Source: Thermoguttaceae bacterium | GTDB lineage: Bacteria; Planctomycetota; Planctomycetia; Pirellulales; Thermoguttaceae | Assembly: GCA_017939795.1 (NCBI GenBank) | Contig: JAGBAA010000142.1 | Span: forward strand, 1 to 64,000 | Length of the DNA: 64,000 bases | Direction of reading: 5' to 3' | Shown here: one piece after another, positions 36,561 to 45,547 of the stretch | Position numbering within the stretch: the stretch's first letter is position 1 | How the letters are laid out: each line of letters starts with the position of its first letter | Notes under the pieces: model-generated | The model's input: only the letters and a program-made list of their open reading frames with translations | Databases searched by the model: none | Told to the model about the DNA's origin: nothing | Translations under genes and position numbers: made by a program

Positions 36561-39260
36561 CTACTCAAAAACCACCTCATACCAGAGCGTCTTGAATTCT
36601 CTGGAGATCTCAAACTGAACACGGTCTTCACTGACGCGCTTTGCGGTGAATTCCCCCGTCGGCTTGGCGTTTCCGTCGAGCGGACGGATCTTCACCGTAA
36701 CGCCTTGGGGAGCGGGAAGCGTGATCGTCGCCGGGATCCCCTCGCACATCAGCGGCGCGTGACCGCGTTTCTGGCAGAACGTGATCTGCTTGTTGATCAG
36801 GTTCGGGTACTCTTCCACCGGTGTGTCCTTCACTTCGACCGGATCGTAAAGCCCCAGAACACACTCCGAGTTCTTCTGAAGCCCCGTCGCGGCCAGAAGC
36901 CAGTGATTTTCCTTCGTCTGCGTGAAACTGACGGTCGCCCAGTCAAGGAGCGTTTTACCGAATTCGATCTTCATTCCGTCACGGTACTTCATCGTCCGTC
37001 CCTGAATGAAGCCGGTGAATACTTTGGTTTTCGGCGAGTCCACCTGGTAGAATCCGCGATCTTTAATTTCGCCGTTCCAGCGCAGTTCGCCGGTATTCGA
37101 GACGGTTTTGGACGGAATTTCGCGTTCCTCATCGCGCACGAATGGAGCGGTGCCCTGAGTCGCGGATTCCGGAATGTCGAGATCCGTCAGACGCACCCCA
37201 ACGCTGGTCAGGACCGGATTTTCATGGCAGAAACCGATCGGCGCAAGCGAGCGTGCGTAACCGGAAGCAGCTTTTCCGTAGATCTCGCGTTCCTCCGCGT
37301 CGGTCACGGCGTAGACGACTTTTTTCGCGTTCGGGTCCGCGTTCGCGTCTTTCACGTCGCCGCGCACGAACATGTTGAAGCACGCCGGCATGTGCACCAG
37401 CTGGACGGAGTTCCCTTTGATGTCGAAAAAGCTCGGCGTTTCTTCTGTGCTGAAATCCTTCGAGTGCGACCACGCGAAAACGAAGATCCCGCTCCAATTC
37501 TGAAAACCGGCCATGGAGGAGAGCATCGGGAAGCCTTCCGCGCCGTAAAGGTTCGGGTACGGGTGATTGTACTCCGAGACCGTGAAGGGTTTGCCGAGCA
37601 CGCGGTTATTCGCCAGATGCGTGATGGTGGACGGGCCGTTCCCCAAGACGTTCGCGACGGAAGTGTTTCCGAGCTTCCAGTTCCCGCTGTCCCACGGCCG
37701 ACCGGGGAAGGAAGGGTGGTTCCAGTAGGAGTGGATGTCGCAGTAGTCCAGCTTCGCCTGTGCGTAGTGCGCGCCGTAATTGAGCTGCGTTCCGGAGACC
37801 GGGGCTTTCGCGCCGAGGTCTTTCTTGATGAAATCGTACATTTCGAGCCAATACTTCGTTTCCAGATCGATCAGGAAAGAGACGAAATCAGCTTTCGCTT
37901 CCGGAGTGGTTTTCGCGACGTCCCCCTGACGGCGAATGAGCTGAATGGTGCCGTCTTCGAGCGATTCCTCTTTCGCCAGTCCCAGATCCCCACCGCCCTG
38001 GAAAGAAACGTCGTCGAATTCGTAGAGACCGGGCACGAAACCGCTGAAGCCGAAGCGGGCTTTTTCGTCGCTGCGGGTCGGGATGAACGAGAACACGTAC
38101 TCTTTCCATTCCTTTCCGACTTCGCAGGAAACGTGAAGTCCAAGTCCTTCCCATTCCGCATGATTCTGTGAGCAGTTGAGGCGGAGTTTCGGCGCATTTT
38201 TCACGTCGGTACGGACGCGGAATTTGACCGTGTACGGCACGCCTTCCTGAATGGCGAAATCGCGGAAGTAGAACTGGGGATTCCACGAGACGCTTCCCAA
38301 TTCCTCGACATTCAGGCGCATCACTCCGTTTTCGGCCCAAAGTCCCGCTTTGGCGGTTCCATTTTCCAGCGTCCATTGCGAGGCGGCGAATTCTTCCGGC
38401 CGGTCAAAACCAGGGTCCGGCACGATGTTTTTCTCAAGCGGAAACGTCCGGCTCTTCCACGAGTCACGCAGTGCGTTCGTCGAAGCGTATTTCTTCTGAA
38501 GCCATTCGTTCCAGAGTTTCCGGAAGTAAACGGAATACGCCGGCGTCAGCTCATCCAGCTCGCTCCAGAACCAGGAGGCGACGACGCTGTTCTCATTATT
38601 GATCTCGATCATCGCGACGCACGGATCTTCGCAGTAGCTCATTTTCGTGTACGGATTCACGTGCGTGAGCAGGTCACGCGCGTACTTTTTCTGGTACTCG
38701 ATCATCCGCGGCTCGAAATTGTCCAGCCCTTTATCGTAGTGGCGGTCAATGCCGGACGGCTCAAACGTTTCGTTCCATTTGGAGAGAAAGCGCGAGACGT
38801 GGAGGTTAATGTTGACGTAGATCCCGTTGAGCTTCAGCTGGTAGATGAGCCAGTCCAGTTTGTCGAGCTGTTCCGGGTCAATGGCCGAGACATCCGGGTA
38901 GTTTTTGCCCCAGATGTCCCGATTGTCCATATGGTGGAGCCGGACGCCGTTGATCCCGAACGAGGCCATTCGTTTCGCGTAGCGGACCGCGTCGTCTTTT
39001 TCCGGGAAGTTCATCGAGAAGCACGTGTTCACGCCCCAGAAACGGATCTCTTTTCCATTCCCTTCCGTGATGAACCGGTCGCCGTCCACAACGACCTGAC
39101 CGTCCGCACCCGCTTCTTTCTGTGAGGCGGGATTGATCCAGACGTCCGCGATATTTTCCCCCATCGTGAAGAAGGGGAAAAGTCCCAGTTTTTCTTCTTC
39201 AGTACCCTGCGAGACGGCAGGAATGAAAAGAAAGGCGAGCAATAAAATCAGTTTTTTCAT
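36561..39260 (-). CDS. GH5/GH-A clan secreted glycoside hydrolase with inserted CBM
   Basis: 899 residues with a signal peptide (KKLILLLAFLFIPAVSQG). The barrel starts with FWGVNTCFSMNFPE and MASFGINGVRLHHMDN. Acid/base candidate Glu223 is in MIEINNENS and nucleophile candidate Glu563 in FTVSEYNHPYPN, the pattern of clan GH-A. A CBM4/9-like beta-sandwich (about 278-425, VPDPGFDRPEEF and YEFDDVSFQGGG) is inserted between the two catalytic residues. Beta-sandwich segments follow the barrel. The exact family and substrate cannot be fixed by eye. It has the same promoter pattern as the sialate esterase gene. Confidence 0.82.
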   Translation of the reverse strand: MKKLILLLAFLFIPAVSQGTEEEKLGLFPFFTMGENIADVWINPASQKEAGADGQVVVDGDRFITEGNGKEIRFWGVNTCFSMNFPEKDDAVRYAKRMASFGINGVRLHHMDNRDIWGKNYPDVSAIDPEQLDKLDWLIYQLKLNGIYVNINLHVSRFLSKWNETFEPSGIDRHYDKGLDNFEPRMIEYQKKYARDLLTHVNPYTKMSYCEDPCVAMIEINNENSVVASWFWSELDELTPAYSVYFRKLWNEWLQKKYASTNALRDSWKSRTFPLEKNIVPDPGFDRPEEFAASQWTLENGTAKAGLWAENGVMRLNVEELGSVSWNPQFYFRDFAIQEGVPYTVKFRVRTDVKNAPKLRLNCSQNHAEWEGLGLHVSCEVGKEWKEYVFSFIPTRSDEKARFGFSGFVPGLYEFDDVSFQGGGDLGLAKEESLEDGTIQLIRRQGDVAKTTPEAKADFVSFLIDLETKYWLEMYDFIKKDLGAKAPVSGTQLNYGAHYAQAKLDYCDIHSYWNHPSFPGRPWDSGNWKLGNTSVANVLGNGPSTITHLANNRVLGKPFTVSEYNHPYPNLYGAEGFPMLSSMAGFQNWSGIFVFAWSHSKDFSTEETPSFFDIKGNSVQLVHMPACFNMFVRGDVKDANADPNAKKVVYAVTDAEEREIYGKAASGYARSLAPIGFCHENPVLTSVGVRLTDLDIPESATQGTAPFVRDEEREIPSKTVSNTGELRWNGEIKDRGFYQVDSPKTKVFTGFIQGRTMKYRDGMKIEFGKTLLDWATVSFTQTKENHWLLAATGLQKNSECVLGLYDPVEVKDTPVEEYPNLINKQITFCQKRGHAPLMCEGIPATITLPAPQGVTVKIRPLDGNAKPTGEFTAKRVSEDRVQFEISREFKTLWYEVVFE

Positions 39261-39347
39261 GAGGGAACCTCTTCTCTGCCAGTTCCGGCAGCAAAAAATC
39301 AGAATTTGGCGGGCAGGCCGACGGGGCCTGACGATACTTTTCTTTTA

Positions 39348-39375
39348 AATTTAGCAGACTGTCGAGAAAAGTAAA
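39348..39375 (-). promoter_or_regulatory. Promoter of the GH5-like gene, shared pattern
   Basis: On the minus strand TTTACTTTTCT, nine bases, GCTAAATT, as at 30721-30748 on the plus strand. The start codon is about 90 bases downstream. Confidence 0.5.
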
Positions 39376-39552
39376 GGGTCTCGCCCATAAAAAAAGCAAA
39401 TTTTGACGAAATTTTCAAAAAGACGCAAACCGCGGCTGGATCTCCCCTGCAGAAACTTCAGAAAAGCCACTGAAATACTCTGCTGGGGAGGAACGCAACG
39501 GACTCAAATTTCATGCGGAATCGTTCCGCTCTGAAACAGAACGGCCAAACCG
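39376..39552. other. Intergenic sequence with no gene seen
   Basis: About 180 AT-rich bases upstream of the GH5-like promoter and downstream of the next minus-strand gene. I see no clear terminator or reading frame. Confidence 0.4.
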
Positions 39553-41118
39553 CTAAAAGATCAGCGTGGCGTCGATCAGGAAATCATCTTCATCAAAAGC
39601 CCCCGCACTGAAAAGCAGGAACGGACGCCACGTCTGCCGGGAGGGAAATTCCGCGTCGTCCCGTTCCTCTTCCTGAGTCAGCACCGGGGAGGATCTTTCC
39701 GAAAACTCCTCCACTGAAATGAACGTGCCGACCGGATATCTGGCCTCATCAAGCGGCGCATAGTATTCCGGGAACGTCTCGATCCGTTTTCGCCAGGCGT
39801 CAAAGCGTTTCTGCCAATCGGCACGAGATTCCGTATTTTGCCGATACGCAAACGGCTTTCCGTCGGCAAACGGGTCCTGAAAGAGCGTTTCAGGAAGCGC
39901 CAATTCCGCCAGCGTTTCCGGGTACCTGCCATTTTCCCGGTGAAAAAGTTCCGTCTCTACGGCAATCCGCGCGAGACGGAATGAAATCTCATTTCTCCGG
40001 ATCGTCCCTTCCATGCATTCCAGTACGACACGCTCAAGCTGCCACAGCTCCCAGCCGAGAAACCGTCCCCAAAGTCCGGGAATGTGCGTCTTCTCCGCGA
40101 CGGCCGTCCAGCCCGGTGCGCTTTTCGGGTCCTCAATGCCGAGGATCTTTCCATCCTCCGCGCAAACGGTATTCAGATTCCGAACCAGTTCCCGCCGAAA
40201 TGCTTTCTTGTGCCAAAGCGTCAGCCTCAGCTCCGTTTTCCAGACGTACTCCATCAAAACGCAGGTGAAGAGCTTCTCTTTTTGCAGAAACGCTTCCAGA
40301 GACTCGCGCTGGTCAAGGATTTCCAGTTCCCGGCGGATCTCCTCCAGCTGCGCGGCCGGGAGCGGCGCGGTAAACAGAATGTCCGCAAGGAGCTGGAACC
40401 CGCCGTTTTCCAAACCGTACCCAAGAGAAGAAAGCGAAAACGGAAAGCGGGTCAAATGTTTCGCCAGGTAAAAAATCGTCAGGCAGTCCCGGACCGCGAG
40501 ATCCGCATCGCCGGCATTCAGTGCTTCCCGCGCCCGAAGAGTCAGCAGCGCGGAAAAAGACCGAAAAGCTCCAATGTTTTTTTGCATCCGCTCCAAGTCC
40601 CCATCCACGCGCCACATCAAGTACGGCATCCGCGCGGCCTCGGCGATCCGGTCGAGACCCGCGTTGAGGTCGTCCCACTCCACCGCGATCTTCCCCTGAA
40701 TGGGCTTTTTCAGCTCCGCGATCCATTTTTCCCGCACGTCAGCCGCTCTGGAAAGAAAGTCTGGAAACTCCGGTTCAAACTCTTGGGCAAGTTCCGCCTC
40801 AAGTCCATCCCGGGCACATGACGCCCGCCAAAGCGGGTCGGAAACGCCGGAGAAACCCGCGATCTCCGGCCCAAACGCCCGCGCGAGGATCCGAAATCCG
40901 TTTTCGCCGGGGTCTTGAGCTTCCTTTTCCAGAAACTGCGCCAGAGCTTCCCCGTAATTGACCGACCCGTCTGGATTCAGCGGGCCGGTGATCAGGTGCG
41001 TTTCGGGAGTCACCCGTTCCGGAAGCAGCCCGGAGACCGTCAGCCAGCCCCCAAGTCCCAGCGGAAGAAGCAGGATCAGCAAAAGGATCCTCCTGAATGT
41101 ACGTTGCGTGCTGCTCAT
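39553..41118 (-). CDS. Membrane-anchored protein of unknown function
   Basis: 521 residues. One N-terminal membrane helix (RRILLLILLLPLGLGGWLTV) anchors a mostly helical domain. The C-terminal part has RLARIAVETELFHRENGRYP, then ETLAELALPETLFQDPFADG, a phrase typical of planctomycete proteins and of pseudopilin C-terminal regions that end in DPF-G-P. I do not recognise a catalytic site. The ATG at 41118 has AAAGGAG upstream. It follows the M24 peptidase gene by 56 bases on the same strand and may be co-transcribed with it. Confidence 0.7.
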   Translation of the reverse strand: MSSTQRTFRRILLLILLLPLGLGGWLTVSGLLPERVTPETHLITGPLNPDGSVNYGEALAQFLEKEAQDPGENGFRILARAFGPEIAGFSGVSDPLWRASCARDGLEAELAQEFEPEFPDFLSRAADVREKWIAELKKPIQGKIAVEWDDLNAGLDRIAEAARMPYLMWRVDGDLERMQKNIGAFRSFSALLTLRAREALNAGDADLAVRDCLTIFYLAKHLTRFPFSLSSLGYGLENGGFQLLADILFTAPLPAAQLEEIRRELEILDQRESLEAFLQKEKLFTCVLMEYVWKTELRLTLWHKKAFRRELVRNLNTVCAEDGKILGIEDPKSAPGWTAVAEKTHIPGLWGRFLGWELWQLERVVLECMEGTIRRNEISFRLARIAVETELFHRENGRYPETLAELALPETLFQDPFADGKPFAYRQNTESRADWQKRFDAWRKRIETFPEYYAPLDEARYPVGTFISVEEFSERSSPVLTQEEERDDAEFPSRQTWRPFLLFSAGAFDEDDFLIDATLIF

Positions 41119-41174
41119 CGTCTCTACTCCTTTCAAAAATTCTGGAATGCTTTGGATGCGGTTGGAGTTTTGAA

Positions 41175-42401
41175 CTAGATCTCCATGATCTCGCGCGGTC
41201 CGCCGGTCAGGCACCGTCCGCCGGATGGCGTCACGAGGAACGTATCCTCCACGCCGACCGTCCCGAATCCCGCGATCCCCTTCTTCGGCTCGACGGCCAG
41301 AAGCATATTTTCCTCAAGCGGCTCGGTAAATCCCCGCGCGAAAACGGGGTACTCGTCGATCTGCAGGCCGATGCCGTGTCCGAGAAACTTCACACTTCGC
41401 GCTCCGAATCCCTGAAAATTCACGAGAAAATCGTCCGAAAGCCCTTCCATGACCTCCGCGTAGATCCGGTCCGGGATCTCGCCCGGGCGCATCCGCTCGG
41501 CAATGGCGAGCTGGATCTCTCGGCATTTCGCGTGTGCGGCGAGTGCTTCGTCCGGGATCTGCGCCTCCGGTCGGCTTCCGCGGAAAAAGTAGACCTGCGT
41601 TTTGTCCGTATGGTACCCGTTCACGCCGAACCCCATGTCCGCGAAGACGCTCTGCCCGGCTTCCAGACGGATCTCACGGGACCCAATGAACGGAATGGCC
41701 GCCGACATGCCGCTCGACCCGCCGGGACCATTGAAGCACGTCGGGTAAAGCCCGCTCTCGCCAAACGCGTACTGACCGTAGCCGACGTCGCACTGAAACA
41801 TTGCGAACCGGCTCACCCCCTGGTATCCGAGTGCCAGCGCACCGCGGTAGACTTCCCCTGCAAACTCGCACTCGGTCATTCCCTCGCGAAGATAGCCCGG
41901 AACGCACTCCGTCAGGAATTCATGATGCAGCCGTCCGGAAAGCTCCAGCCACTTCAGTTCCCACGCGGATTTCACGGCCCGAAGGCGCGAAATGACCGGC
42001 TCGATCGGCTTCACGGCCGTCATTTTCAGGTTCCGCTGCATCATCTCGAGCATCGAGACCGTCACGGAGTCCTTCTCCAGGTACGTCACGCCGGCATTCT
42101 CGCCGATCCCCGACGCCACATGCCGGTAGCTCCCCATCGGAAGGATCTCGTCCGGAGGAAGAAGCGACTCGTCCTGCGCTCGCTCAAGACTTCGCCGCAC
42201 GAAGTACTTCCGCCCGCCGTCCTTCTGAAAAACGAGCACACCGTCCTGCATCGAACCGGCAAAGTAAAGCTGATTCACCCGACCGACGATCAAAATCGTC
42301 TCCCAGTCCGGGCAGAGTTCGTCCATCATCTTCACCAGACGTTCACACCGTGCGTCCAGCTCGCTCAGCGGAACGCGTTCGTTCAGTTTCATCGTTTCCA
42401 T
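41175..42401 (-). CDS. M24 family metallopeptidase (Xaa-Pro dipeptidase-like)
   Basis: 408 residues. An N-terminal creatinase-like domain (ILIVGRVNQLYFAGSMQDGV) precedes a pita-bread domain with the metal ligands Asp in FADMGFGVN, Asp in YHTDKTQV, His in LGHGIGLQIDEYP, Glu in LAVEPKKG and Glu in VGVEDTFLV. It differs from the M24 protein at 19597-20691 in length and in the extra FNGPGGSSGMSAAIPFIGSR segment, so the two are distant paralogs. The start has AAAGGA upstream. Confidence 0.88.
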   Translation of the reverse strand: METMKLNERVPLSELDARCERLVKMMDELCPDWETILIVGRVNQLYFAGSMQDGVLVFQKDGGRKYFVRRSLERAQDESLLPPDEILPMGSYRHVASGIGENAGVTYLEKDSVTVSMLEMMQRNLKMTAVKPIEPVISRLRAVKSAWELKWLELSGRLHHEFLTECVPGYLREGMTECEFAGEVYRGALALGYQGVSRFAMFQCDVGYGQYAFGESGLYPTCFNGPGGSSGMSAAIPFIGSREIRLEAGQSVFADMGFGVNGYHTDKTQVYFFRGSRPEAQIPDEALAAHAKCREIQLAIAERMRPGEIPDRIYAEVMEGLSDDFLVNFQGFGARSVKFLGHGIGLQIDEYPVFARGFTEPLEENMLLAVEPKKGIAGFGTVGVEDTFLVTPSGGRCLTGGPREIMEI

Positions 42402-42420
42402 TTGGGTCCTTTTCTGATTT

Positions 42421-42741
42421 GATTGGATTGGATTGGATCTTAAAATTTTTTCTGAATCCTATACTTTGAAAGTCCCTCCTCTCAGGAGGGGGGGCAGACA
42501 GAAGGTCTGACGGGGTGGTTCGGGAATGCGGGAACTTTTTAAAGACCGCTTTTCCTGAAACCCGCACAAACTCCCGGCGAATGGCCTGCGGCCTGTATCG
42601 CCGAATGAAAAAGCGGCAAAAGTCACTGCGTGACTGAATTGCCGCACTCCATAGGCGCGGACTGCGTGCGCTGCGCGCTGTGTCGTCTGCTGCGCGGGCG
42701 GCTCCGCCTCGCCTCGCGCTGCCGACGACTACGCGCTCCGC
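42421..42741. other. Intergenic cluster of stem-loops (REP-like)
   Basis: This 320-base stretch has no gene. In order it holds a GATTG triplet repeat (about 42420-42437), a CCCTCCT/AGGAGGG hairpin (42474-42490), a CAGAC/GTCTG hairpin (42495-42509) followed by GACGGGGTGGTTCGGG, a CGGCGA/TCGCCG hairpin (42575-42603), the kinase terminator, and a large GC-rich GTCGTC/GACGAC structure (42682-42729). Confidence 0.6.
42607..42645 (-). terminator. Intrinsic terminator of the FGE-tailed kinase gene
   Basis: On the minus strand GCGGCAA and TTGCCGC plus inner GTCAC/GTGAC arms form a long stem with a small bulge, followed by TTTTT. Confidence 0.75.
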
Positions 42742-44484
42742 TTAATTTCCTGGAGCTGGATCTGCCAGAACTATGCGGAAACCCAGGTCGCTGCACCGAT
42801 AGTCCGCCGTGTCCCCGGACCGGTACGCGGAGCGGCAGTCCTCGGCGTCGTCGTCCCAGCCGCCGCCGCGGATGACCCGGCCCGAGCCGCGATTGGGGCC
42901 GCAAGGGTCGCTCACCGACGACGGAGAGTAGGGGCCGAACCGATCCTCGCACCACTCCCACACATTCCCGTGCATATCGTAAAGTCCCCACGCATTCGGC
43001 TGTTTCTGCCCCACCGGATGCGTACTTCTGCTGTTGGCATCATACCAGGCCATTTTACCCAGTTCGCCCGCATAATCTCCCGTCGTGCCCGCTCGGCAGG
43101 CGTACTCCCACTGCGCCTCCGTCGGAAGATCCACTTTTCCAGAGATTTTCGACGAAAGTACACGGCAGAATTCCTGGCAGTCATCCCAGCTTACGCACTC
43201 CACCGGGTTCTGTTCCCCCGGAAAACGGCTCGGATTGCCGCGCATCACGCTCTTCCACATTTTTTGCGTGACCTGCGTCTCGAGCATCCAGAAACCGTGC
43301 GTCAGCGTGACTTCATGGGCTTCCTTTCCGTCCCCCATCATGAACGTTCCCGGCGGGCACCATCGGAAAGCGTACTCGATGCCGTCGACGGTCTTCACCA
43401 TCAGGTCACCGGGTTTGCGCTCGGGGTTCGGTTCCGGTTTCGGAGCGGGCACAGGCTCCGGTTTGGGGGCCGATCCTTTGACCAAAACGTCCGGCTTCGA
43501 TACGGAAATGCCGGCATTCTGCGCTTTTTCCAGCGTTTCGAGGAATTCCGTGCAGGTGGAGAATCGCGCGTCGGGAAAGATGGAGAGTGCGCGGTCCAGT
43601 GCGGCATTGGCGGCGTCGGTGAGGTGCGGCGAGGCTGCGCGAAGCTGCATTTTAGCGAACGCGATCTCCATGAGATTTCCGTTTCGGAACGGCAATTTTC
43701 CGTGCGTCAGCTCGTAGAGGACCATCGCCAGCGCATACTGGTCGGCCCGTCCGTTCTGCCGGTGCGTCTGCATCTGCTCAGGCGCCATGTAGACCGGCGT
43801 TCCGGAGGAGGAATTCGCCATCGTGTCGGCCGTACGGCTGAGGCTCACCGTCGCCTGCGTCGCGTTTTCCGGGCGGATCCGGGCCGCGATGCCGAAATCG
43901 ATCAGGCAGGGAACGTCGCGCCGTCCGATCTTCTGAAACATGATGTTCTGCGGCTTCACGTCGCGGTGAAGGATGCCGAGTTCATGGATAAAATCGAGTG
44001 CCCCGGCGATCGGCGAGAGGATCGGAAGGACCGACTCCAGTTTCAGGCCGTTTTCGTGCCCTTCCTGTTTCTCGAACCAGTCCGCCAGCGTGCCGTTCTC
44101 GATGTACGCCATGATGAGGAACTTTCCGAACACACGGTCCGTCTCGATCCCCAGAAGCGGGCAGATGTTTTGATGAAACGCTTTTTTCGTGAGGTCAAAA
44201 ACGCGCTGGACCTCACTCATCGCGCCGGCATTTTCGCGGATCCGGTCCGAGAGTATCTTGCAGACGACCTGCTGGACGTCCTCGCCTCCGGAAACTTTCA
44301 TCGCGAGCCACGTCTGCCCCATTCCGCCCTCGCCGATCTTCTTCTCGAGCCGGTAGTTCTGAAACTCGCCGAAAAGGTACCCCGGCTTCAGGGTTTCAAA
44401 TTGCCCCGGATCGTAGTTCACGTCCTCCGGAAGCAGCGTATCGAGCGTACTTTGAGACAGATCGTTCATGGATTCGTTTTTCAT
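42742..44484 (-). CDS. Ser/Thr protein kinase with C-terminal FGE-sulfatase-like domain
   Basis: 580 residues. Residues about 44-330 are a Hanks-type kinase: IGEGGMGQTWLA at 50, Lys76 in VVCKIL, HRDVKPQNIMF, LIDFGIAARI, GTPVYMAPEQM. A Pro/Glu/Lys linker (PKPEPVPAPKPEPNPE) leads to an FGE-sulfatase/SUMF1-type domain (355-575) with MHGNVWEWCEDRF, RVIRGGGWDD and LGFRIVL. No membrane helix is seen, so it is probably cytoplasmic. Such kinases are characteristic of Planctomycetes. The FGE-like part may be a binding module rather than an enzyme. Its N-terminus resembles the kinase at 48235-50313 (GEFQNYRL against GKFQNFTL). Confidence 0.92.
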   Translation of the reverse strand: MKNESMNDLSQSTLDTLLPEDVNYDPGQFETLKPGYLFGEFQNYRLEKKIGEGGMGQTWLAMKVSGGEDVQQVVCKILSDRIRENAGAMSEVQRVFDLTKKAFHQNICPLLGIETDRVFGKFLIMAYIENGTLADWFEKQEGHENGLKLESVLPILSPIAGALDFIHELGILHRDVKPQNIMFQKIGRRDVPCLIDFGIAARIRPENATQATVSLSRTADTMANSSSGTPVYMAPEQMQTHRQNGRADQYALAMVLYELTHGKLPFRNGNLMEIAFAKMQLRAASPHLTDAANAALDRALSIFPDARFSTCTEFLETLEKAQNAGISVSKPDVLVKGSAPKPEPVPAPKPEPNPERKPGDLMVKTVDGIEYAFRWCPPGTFMMGDGKEAHEVTLTHGFWMLETQVTQKMWKSVMRGNPSRFPGEQNPVECVSWDDCQEFCRVLSSKISGKVDLPTEAQWEYACRAGTTGDYAGELGKMAWYDANSRSTHPVGQKQPNAWGLYDMHGNVWEWCEDRFGPYSPSSVSDPCGPNRGSGRVIRGGGWDDDAEDCRSAYRSGDTADYRCSDLGFRIVLADPAPGN

Positions 44485-44529
44485 TGGGAAATTCGCTCAA
44501 AAAAGGACCGAATGGATGAAATTTCTTTC

Positions 44530-44557
44530 ATTTTAACGCATTTTCAGGAAAATTCAA
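44530..44557 (-). promoter_or_regulatory. Promoter of the FGE-tailed kinase gene
   Basis: On the minus strand TTGAAT, 16 bp, TAAAAT, about 45 bases before the start codon. Confidence 0.65.
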
Positions 44558-44718
44558 GAGGTACTGCCCAATAGAAACAAAACGAAATATTTCGACGCGA
44601 ATTCCGCCAAAACCGCGAAAGTACACGCTCAATGCCCGCAGCGTACTTTTCGTCGTCCAATTCCGCAGGATCCGCGTCTTTTGGTGTTTTTCGAGTTTCT
44701 TTTTCAGGAACGGAAATT

Positions 44719-45402
44719 TCAGTCTGTTTCGAGCATTTCTCCGGGGGTGAGGATCCGGACGGCGGTGTCGGTCTCCGATTCGACGCGGAGTTTCCACGCC
44801 TCAGGATCCTGCGCGATCGGCGGCCAGGTGCTGAAATGGCAGGGGATCGCACATCGGGGTTTCAGGAGCTTCACCGCTTCCAGCGCGTCGTCCGGTCCCA
44901 TGGTGAAGAGGTCGCCGATCGGGAGCATCGCGAAATCGATCCCGCGTTTTCCCAGGATCGCCATATCGCCGAACAGTGCCGTATCGCACGCGAAATAGAG
45001 CGTCTTTCCCTCTTTGAGCGTCAGAAGAAAACCGGCAGGATTCCCTCCCGGTGTGCCGTCCGGAAGCGTCGAGGAATGGAGTGCCGGGACCATCTGCACA
45101 CGCCCGCAGGGGAGTTCTGCACTGCCGCCGAGGTTCATCGCCAGAGTGTTTGAGACTCCGTGCTGATTTACGTACCCCGCGATCTCCGCGATTGCCAGAA
45201 CGGCCGCGCCGGTCCGTTTCGCGATTTCCAGCGTATCGCCGAAATGGTCGCCGTGCCCGTGGGAAACGAGAATGAAATCGGCTTCCACGTCCTCCGGGCC
45301 GCACGAGGCCGCGGGATTCTGCGAAAGGAACGGGTCGATGAGGATCTTGTATCCGCTTGCCGTTACGGACCACGCATTGTGGCCTAAAAACTGGATCTTC
45401 AT
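44719..45402 (-). CDS. UPF0173-type metal-dependent hydrolase (MBL fold)
   Basis: 227 residues, the family length. The metallo-beta-lactamase signature SHGHGDHFGD provides the metal ligands. The start MKIQFLGHNAWSV, IDPFLSQNPAA, FACDTALFGDM and AIPCHFSTWPPI are typical of UPF0173. The ATG at 45402 has CAGGAG upstream; a longer frame was rejected because it adds an Arg-rich stretch outside the fold. The physiological substrate is unknown for the family. Confidence 0.9.
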   Translation of the reverse strand: MKIQFLGHNAWSVTASGYKILIDPFLSQNPAASCGPEDVEADFILVSHGHGDHFGDTLEIAKRTGAAVLAIAEIAGYVNQHGVSNTLAMNLGGSAELPCGRVQMVPALHSSTLPDGTPGGNPAGFLLTLKEGKTLYFACDTALFGDMAILGKRGIDFAMLPIGDLFTMGPDDALEAVKLLKPRCAIPCHFSTWPPIAQDPEAWKLRVESETDTAVRILTPGEMLETD

Positions 45403-45547
45403 GTTTTCTCCTGATTCTTTTCTGAAAAACGCTTTCGATTCTGAAAAAAGGGAAGGACGACGCACCGCGGCACGCCGTCCGATCGGGTAAAATTCGGAAA
45501 TTTCCGGCATTTTTCAATAAATTCCGGCAAATTCCGACGATTTCAGC

